From JAWXBM01 sp964470455 (GTDB lineage Bacteria > Pseudomonadota > Gammaproteobacteria > Xanthomonadales > SZUA-36): a stretch of 36,125 bases of DNA. Made by a program: the position numbers and the translations under genes. The notes beneath the pieces are model-generated. The model was given only the letters and a program-made list of their open reading frames with translations, did not search any database and was not told the origin of the DNA. This document shows, piece after piece, positions 31,318-36,125 of the stretch. Where the stretch lies: positions 1 through 36,125 of the forward strand of contig CAYYCX010000036.1 of assembly GCA_964470455.1 (NCBI GenBank), read 5' to 3'. Position 1 is the first letter of the stretch, and each line of letters opens with the position of its first letter.

Positions 31318-32414
31318 ACAAACCGATGACAATCACGCAGCTGGCCCGGCCGGAAATCGTCGCCATGAAACCCTATTCTTCAGCGCGCTCGGAAGCGCCG
31401 GGACGCGGCATCCTGCTCAATGCCAATGAAGCGCCGCTTGCGCTGCTGGAAGATGATCCGCTGGCGCTCGATATCAACCGCTATCCCGAGCCGCAACCCG
31501 AAGCACTGGTGGCCGGCCTGGCGGAGCTTTACGGAGTTGAGACCCCGCAGGTCCTGGTCACCCGCGGCAGCGATGAAGGCATCGACCTGCTGGTACGCGT
31601 GTTCTGCCGCGCCGGCCAGGATGCGATCCTGCATTGTCCGCCAACCTTCGGCATGTACCGCATCGCAGCGCAAGCGCAGGGCGCCGCCATCGTGTCCGTG
31701 CCACGCAGCATCGACAAGGGTTTTGAACTCGATGGCGCGCAACTGGTGGCGACGCTGCAGGCTGACGAACGCATTCGCCTGGTGTTTCTCACCTCGCCCA
31801 ACAACCCCACCGGCGACCTGATCTCACGCGACCTGCTGCTGCAAGTTCTGGATGCCGCGCAAGGGCGGGCCATGGTGGTGGTGGATGAAGCCTATGCCGA
31901 ATTCTGCAGCGCGCCGTCGGCCTGCGATTTGATTGCGGGTCACCCTCACCTGGTGGTTTTGCGTACCCTGTCCAAAGCCTGGGCTTCGGCGGGTTTGCGC
32001 TGTGGCAGCGTGATCGCCCAGCCGGAAGTGCTGGGATTGCTGCGCCGCGTGATCGCACCCTATCCGCTGGCCGCGCCGGTAACTGCCATGGCTTTGCGAG
32101 TGCTGCAGCCCGACATGCGTGAGCGGCAACGCACGTTGCTGGACGAACTCGGGGCCAACAAGGAAATCCTGCTCCAACTCCTGCGAGGCCGGCCGTGGAT
32201 ACGGCGGTTGTGGCCTGGCGAGGCCAATTTCGTGTTGCTGGAAGTCAACAATGCCTCTGGCCTTTTGGCTCACTGCGCAGCCCGCAACATCATCCTGCGA
32301 GGTTTCCCGGCCGATCCCGGCCTGTGTGATTGCCTGCGCATTTCGGTGGGCAGCCGCAGCGAACTGGCAGCCCTGGCAACCGCACTGGACCAATGGAAGG
32401 ACAACGCCGAATGA
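31314..32414 (+). CDS. hisC: Histidinol-phosphate aminotransferase
   Basis: 366 residues, class I/II PLP-dependent aminotransferase. Seen: LLNANEAPLAL at the N-terminus, SPNNPTGDLI (161-170, N164), VVVDEAYAEFC (D191, Tyr194), and the PLP Lys221 in RTLSKAWASAGLRCG. It makes histidinol phosphate from imidazole-acetol phosphate and glutamate. The GTG start overlaps the hisD stop by 4 bases (GTGA); an ATG 12 bases later is also in frame. GGAG lies about 9 bases before the GTG. It is followed by hisB with an ATGA overlap. Confidence 0.94.
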   Translation: MNKPMTITQLARPEIVAMKPYSSARSEAPGRGILLNANEAPLALLEDDPLALDINRYPEPQPEALVAGLAELYGVETPQVLVTRGSDEGIDLLVRVFCRAGQDAILHCPPTFGMYRIAAQAQGAAIVSVPRSIDKGFELDGAQLVATLQADERIRLVFLTSPNNPTGDLISRDLLLQVLDAAQGRAMVVVDEAYAEFCSAPSACDLIAGHPHLVVLRTLSKAWASAGLRCGSVIAQPEVLGLLRRVIAPYPLAAPVTAMALRVLQPDMRERQRTLLDELGANKEILLQLLRGRPWIRRLWPGEANFVLLEVNNASGLLAHCAARNIILRGFPADPGLCDCLRISVGSRSELAALATALDQWKDNAE

Positions 32415-33481
32415 GCGCCAAAAGACGCATCCTCTTTGTAGACCGTGACGGCACGCTGATCATCGAGCCGCCGGACCAGCAGATCGATTCACTGGAAAAG
32501 CTGGAACTGGTGCCGGGAGTGATTCCGGCCCTGCTGGCCCTGCAGAACGCCGGCTACGAACTGGTGATTGTCAGCAACCAGGACGGACTCGGCACGGACT
32601 CCTACGCGCAGGCGGATTACGATCTCGTACAGGACAAGATGCTCGGCCTGTTCGGCTCGCAGGGCATCACGTTCAAGGCCGTTCACATTGACCCGCATTT
32701 CGAACATGAAGGCTCACCCAACCGCAAGCCTGGCATCGGCATGGTGCTGGATTACCTCAAGTCGGGCGAACTGGACCTGCAGGACAGCTGGGTGATCGGC
32801 GACCGCGACACCGACCTGAAGCTGGCGGAGAACATGGGCATCGGCGGCCTGAAGCTGGAAGATGGCAAGCTCGACTGGGCCGGCATCACCCACCAGTTGC
32901 TGAACCGCCCGCGCCGAGCAACCGTGCAGCGCAAAACCAACGAAACCGACATTCGCGTGTTCGTCGACCTGGATGCGGGCGGCGGTAGCGCCTGCCAGAC
33001 TGGCATCGGCTTTTTCGACCACATGCTGGACCAGCTGGCCCGTCACAGCCTGATCGACCTGAAGGTTTCGGCCAAGGGCGACCTGCACATCGACGAGCAC
33101 CACACGGTGGAAGACTGCGCACTCGCCCTGGGCCAGGCGCTGGACCGGGCGCTGGGTGACCGGCGCGGCATCGGCCGCTACGGCTTTACCCTGCCGATGG
33201 ATGAATCGCTGGCGCAGGTGGCGATCGACCTGTCCGGCCGCCCGGCATTTGCGTTTGAAGCCAACTTCGGGCGTGACAACGTGGGCGAACTCTCCACCGA
33301 GATGGTGCGGCATTTTTTCGCCTCGCTCAGCCAGTCCCTGCGCGCCGCCATCCACATGCAGGTTAAAGGCGAGAATACCCACCACATGATCGAAGCCCTG
33401 TTCAAGGGCGCCGGTCGCGCCTTGCGCCCGGCCCTGGCGCGCAGCGGCCACGACCTGCCCAGCACCAAGGGTACGCTCTGA
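32411..33481 (+). CDS. hisB: Bifunctional histidinol-phosphatase/imidazoleglycerol-phosphate dehydratase
   Basis: 356 residues, fused as in Enterobacteria and Xanthomonads. The N-terminal HAD phosphatase (about 1-165) has the Asp pair in FVDRDGTL (D11, D13) and GDRDTDLKLAENM. The C-terminal dehydratase (about 168-356) has TGIGFFDHMLDQLARH, DEHHTVEDCALALG, and STEMVRHFF with its His/Glu metal ligands. In the phosphatase the loop that is C-x-H ... C-x-C in E. coli reads IDPHFEHEGSPNRKPG (93-108), so three of four Zn ligands are missing. The start is the ATG overlapping the hisC stop; the frame is open upstream but that part is not conserved. Confidence 0.94.
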   Translation: MSAKRRILFVDRDGTLIIEPPDQQIDSLEKLELVPGVIPALLALQNAGYELVIVSNQDGLGTDSYAQADYDLVQDKMLGLFGSQGITFKAVHIDPHFEHEGSPNRKPGIGMVLDYLKSGELDLQDSWVIGDRDTDLKLAENMGIGGLKLEDGKLDWAGITHQLLNRPRRATVQRKTNETDIRVFVDLDAGGGSACQTGIGFFDHMLDQLARHSLIDLKVSAKGDLHIDEHHTVEDCALALGQALDRALGDRRGIGRYGFTLPMDESLAQVAIDLSGRPAFAFEANFGRDNVGELSTEMVRHFFASLSQSLRAAIHMQVKGENTHHMIEALFKGAGRALRPALARSGHDLPSTKGTL

Positions 33482-34110
33482 TGAGCCTGGCAGTCGTCGA
33501 CAGCGGTGGATCCAATATTTCCTCCGTGCTGCATGCGCTGCAGCGGCTGGGCGTGGAAGCCAGTTTTACTTCCGATGCCGCCACCATTCGCAAGGCCGAC
33601 CGCGTATTGCTGCCCGGTGTGGGCGCCGCCGGCCGCGCCATGGAAGTGCTGCGCGGCCATGGGCTGGTGGAGGTGATACGCGAATTGAAGCAGCCGGTGC
33701 TGGGTGTCTGCCTGGGCATGCAACTGCTGTTCGAGTCTTCGGCCGAGGACGATGCGCAACTGCTCGGGCTGGTTCCGGCACGGCTGGATCGACTGCCGGA
33801 GTCACCCGGCCTGCGCGTACCGCACATGGGCTGGAATTCAGTCCGCTGCGTGAAAGCCGATCCACTCAGCGACCCGCTGGATGGGAAGTGGTTTTATTTC
33901 GTACATTCCTATGCCGCGCCCGTGGGTGATTGGACCCTGGCCACCGCGGAGCATGGACAGGCATTCAGCGCCATCGTTCGGCAGGGGAACTTCTATGGGG
34001 CTCAATTCCACCCCGAAAGATCAGCGGCAGCAGGCGCGCAACTGCTGGCGGGCTTTCTCGGCAGCAATCCCGAACATACCATTCAAGGACAACTCAACAC
34101 ATGCAATTGA
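33481..34110 (+). CDS. hisH: Imidazole glycerol phosphate synthase, glutaminase subunit
   Basis: 209 residues, class I glutamine amidotransferase. The nucleophile is Cys77 in LGVCLGMQLLF; the oxyanion loop is LLPGVGAAGRAM; the catalytic His-x-Glu is in YGAQFHPERS. It supplies ammonia to HisF. The ATG overlaps the hisB stop by one base (TGATG). At the 3' end it overlaps hisA by 10 bases. Confidence 0.94.
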   Translation: MSLAVVDSGGSNISSVLHALQRLGVEASFTSDAATIRKADRVLLPGVGAAGRAMEVLRGHGLVEVIRELKQPVLGVCLGMQLLFESSAEDDAQLLGLVPARLDRLPESPGLRVPHMGWNSVRCVKADPLSDPLDGKWFYFVHSYAAPVGDWTLATAEHGQAFSAIVRQGNFYGAQFHPERSAAAGAQLLAGFLGSNPEHTIQGQLNTCN

Positions 34111-34838
34111 TACCCTCCATCGACCTGCTCGACGGCGATGTGGTGCGCCTGCACAAAGGCGACTTCAACCAGTGCAAGCGCTACGAACAGAGCGCGTTGC
34201 AGATTGCCAACCGTTATGCCGAGGCCGGCGCGGAATGGCTGCACCTGGTGGACCTGGCCGCATCACGCGATGGCGCTCGGGCTGACCAGGCGCCGGTACT
34301 GGAGCTGCTGTCGCAGGCCAGCCAGCGCACGCAGGTAGGCGGTGGCGTGCGCAATCTCGAGGATGTGCGCAAGCGCCTGCAGGCCGGAGCCGACCGCGTG
34401 GTGGTGGGTACGATCTGCGTCAACAAGACGGCGCTGTTCGCGGAATGGCTGCAGGAGCTGGGGGCGGAGCGTCTGGTGAGCGCGCTGGATGTGGCCATCG
34501 ATGAGCAAGGCATCCCCTGGCCCAAAACCCACGGCTGGACCGAAGGCGGCGAGCGCAACCTATGGGACCTGCTGGATGAACTGTCGGCCGCGGGCCTGAA
34601 ACATCTGCTGTGCACCGACATCAGCAAGGACGGCGCACTGAAGGGTCCGAACCTGGAGCTCTACCGCCAGCTGAACCAGCGCTATCCGCAGTTGAGCGTG
34701 CAGGCCTCCGGTGGCATCTCCGGCTTGCGCGACCTGGAAGACCTGAAGAGCACCGGGGCCGATTCAGCCATCTCCGGCAAGGCTCTGCTGGAGGGCTGCT
34801 TCACCGTTGAAGAGGCGCTGGAGGTGCTGGCCGCATGA
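34101..34838 (+). CDS. hisA: ProFAR isomerase
   Basis: 245 residues, a (beta/alpha)8 barrel. The two catalytic aspartates are Asp8 in IPSIDLLDGDVV and Asp130 in SALDVAID. GGGVRN (80-85) and SGGISGLRDLEDLKS are the phosphate sites. It isomerises ProFAR to PRFAR. The frame is open upstream to 33930, but the ATG at 34101 gives the family-type start and has AAGGA about 11 bases before it. Confidence 0.94.
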   Translation: MQLIPSIDLLDGDVVRLHKGDFNQCKRYEQSALQIANRYAEAGAEWLHLVDLAASRDGARADQAPVLELLSQASQRTQVGGGVRNLEDVRKRLQAGADRVVVGTICVNKTALFAEWLQELGAERLVSALDVAIDEQGIPWPKTHGWTEGGERNLWDLLDELSAAGLKHLLCTDISKDGALKGPNLELYRQLNQRYPQLSVQASGGISGLRDLEDLKSTGADSAISGKALLEGCFTVEEALEVLAA

Positions 34839-35650
34839 ACATCCCCGCCACAAACCCGAAGCCCGCCGTGGCGAGGAGGCTGGTGCCCTGCCTGGATGTG
34901 CGCGATGGCCAGGTGGTGAAAGGGGTGCAGTTCCGCGATCACCGTGTGATGGGCGGCATCCTGGAACTGGCCGCGCGTTACCGTGATGAAGGCGCGGATG
35001 AGCTGGTGTTCTACGACATCACCGCCAGCCCCGAAGGCCGCAGCGTGGACGTGGAATGGGTTCGGCAGGTGTCCGAAACCATCGACATCCCGTTCTGCGT
35101 GGCCGGCGGCATCCGCTCGGTCAGCGACGCCGGCCGGGTGCTGAACCAGGGCGCCGACAAGATCTCCATCAACACGCCGGCATTGGAACGCCCCGGCCTG
35201 ATCAATGAACTGGTGAGAGCGTTCGGCAGCCAGTGCGTGGTGGTGGGTGTGGACTCCATTGCCCAAACCGTGGACCGTAAGCCTTTTTACAGCGTCCGCT
35301 CACACACCGGTACCCCTGACGCAATGCAGAATCCGGGCCGGGAAACCCTGTCCTGGTTGCGGGAAGCGGTAGACCGGGGCGCTGGCGAAATCGTGCTGAA
35401 CTGCATGTCCGCTGACGGCACGCGCAACGGCTTTGACATCGCGCAGCTATCGTTGGCCCGGAAGGTTTTGCCGATACCGTTGGTGGCTTCCGGAGGCGCC
35501 GGCAGCATTCAGCATTTCATCGACGTTTTCGAGCAGGCCGATGTGGATGCGGCGCTGGCGGCCACCGTGTTCCACTCCGGCGCGATCGCCATTCCCGATC
35601 TCAAGCAGGAACTGGCCGCGGCCGGTATCGGAGTACGACCATGCGCATAG
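34835..35650 (+). CDS. hisF: Imidazole glycerol phosphate synthase, cyclase subunit
   Basis: 271 residues, a HisA-like barrel. Catalytic Asp21 is in LVPCLDVRDGQVVKG and Asp140 in VVVGVDSIA; CVAGGIRS and LVASGGAGSIQHF bind phosphate. It forms imidazole glycerol phosphate and AICAR using ammonia from HisH. The N-terminus is about 10 residues longer than usual before the first strand. The ATG overlapping the hisA stop (ATGA) is kept, but GTG at 34868 would give the standard length. Confidence 0.94.
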   Translation: MNIPATNPKPAVARRLVPCLDVRDGQVVKGVQFRDHRVMGGILELAARYRDEGADELVFYDITASPEGRSVDVEWVRQVSETIDIPFCVAGGIRSVSDAGRVLNQGADKISINTPALERPGLINELVRAFGSQCVVVGVDSIAQTVDRKPFYSVRSHTGTPDAMQNPGRETLSWLREAVDRGAGEIVLNCMSADGTRNGFDIAQLSLARKVLPIPLVASGGAGSIQHFIDVFEQADVDAALAATVFHSGAIAIPDLKQELAAAGIGVRPCA

Positions 35651-36125
35651 CAAACCCGGAAGACATTCAGCAACTGGACTGGAGCAAAGGCGATGGCCTG
35701 TTGCCGGCCATGGTGCAGGACACCTTTGACGGGCGGGTGCTGATGCAGGCGTGGATGACTGCGGAGGCGCTGGAGCAAACACTGCGTTCGGGAAAGGTCA
35801 CGTTTTTCAGCCGCACGCGCCAAAAGCTCTGGTCCAAGGGTGAAACCTCCGGTCATTTCCTGCACCTCGACTCTGTCCATGCCGACTGTGACAACGACAG
35901 CCTGCTGGTCCTGGCCAGGCCGGATGGGCCCACCTGCCACCGCAACACCACCAGCTGCTTTGATGCGGATACTCCGGTCTTCCCGCAACTGGCGTTTCTT
36001 GCGGAACTCGAAAGCCTCATCGCACAACGTGACCGGGAGCGCCCGGCGGGCAGCTACACCACCTCATTGTTCGAATCCGGAATACGTCGCATCGCGCAGA
36101 AAGTCGGCGAGGAGGGCGTGGAAAC
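35641..36125 (+). CDS. hisI: Phosphoribosyl-AMP cyclohydrolase/phosphoribosyl-ATP pyrophosphatase (3' end outside window)
   Basis: 161 codons are visible, open to the end of the window. The HisI domain (about 1-110) has MVQDTFDGRVLMQAWM, SRTRQKLWSKGETSGH (58-72), and the metal and Zn residues Asp82, Cys83, Asp84, Asp86, Cys99, Cys106. A HisE domain begins near 140: SLFESGIRRIAQKVGEEGVE, with the Glu-Glu pair of its metal site. It is therefore the fused HisIE, performing steps 2 and 3 of the pathway. The ATG overlaps the end of hisF by 10 bases. Confidence 0.92.
   Translation, partial: MRIANPEDIQQLDWSKGDGLLPAMVQDTFDGRVLMQAWMTAEALEQTLRSGKVTFFSRTRQKLWSKGETSGHFLHLDSVHADCDNDSLLVLARPDGPTCHRNTTSCFDADTPVFPQLAFLAELESLIAQRDRERPAGSYTTSLFESGIRRIAQKVGEEGVE

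Noticed and set aside
33930..34100. N-terminal extension of hisA inside hisH
   Set aside because: It is the hisH coding region read in another frame; the HisA barrel begins at the ATG at 34101.

Overview
The window reads as a contiguous piece of a GC-rich gammaproteobacterial chromosome, most likely from the Xanthomonadales/Lysobacterales or a neighbouring order. This is inferred from the his gene order with a bifunctional hisB and fused hisIE behind a yerC-type TrpR-like gene, the ECF sigma factor/serine-threonine kinase-TPR pair, and secreted CSLREA-type beta-helix proteins ending in a DGFE tail. No rRNA, tRNA, CRISPR array, phage gene or insertion sequence was recognised.

Region 1 (1-8445) starts with the 3' part of a metallo-beta-lactamase-fold hydrolase on the + strand. 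It is followed on the - strand by two tandem paralogous exported CSLREA/beta-helix proteins, an unrecognised exported protein, a membrane-anchored Ser/Thr kinase with a TPR-like C-terminus, and its ECF-type sigma factor.

Region 2 (8462-22310) is a catabolic block. It holds three acyl-CoA ligases, an acyl-CoA carboxylase carboxyltransferase subunit, a thiolase, an MFE-2-like short-chain dehydrogenase, an MFS transporter, a SnoaL/limonene-epoxide-hydrolase-like protein, a TonB-dependent receptor and a divergent MaoC-type hydratase. Together they suggest outer-membrane uptake of a hydrophobic acid, CoA activation and beta-oxidation-like degradation. The substrate cannot be read from sequence. 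A 3' remnant of a DUF1295 (steroid 5-alpha-reductase-like) gene lies behind the thiolase gene. The intergenic region upstream of the receptor is unusually rich in inverted repeats.

Region 3 (22313-27364) is a five-gene - strand hydroxyproline-catabolism operon: a DapA-family deaminase, a GntR/FCD regulator, a DadA-like FAD dehydrogenase, 4-hydroxyproline 2-epimerase (Cys/Cys) and trans-3-hydroxy-L-proline dehydratase (Cys/Thr). A palindromic candidate operator lies in front of it. A DUF4097 exported protein and a rho-independent terminator separate it from the next region.

Region 4 (28575-36125, + strand) is the histidine operon yerC-hisGDCBHAF-hisIE, running off the window inside hisIE. Most of its genes overlap by 1-10 bases. 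There is no His-rich leader peptide; a promoter with an adjacent inverted repeat lies just ahead of yerC. The hisG Shine-Dalgarno sequence is present three times in a 15-bp tandem repeat that also encodes the YerC C-terminus.
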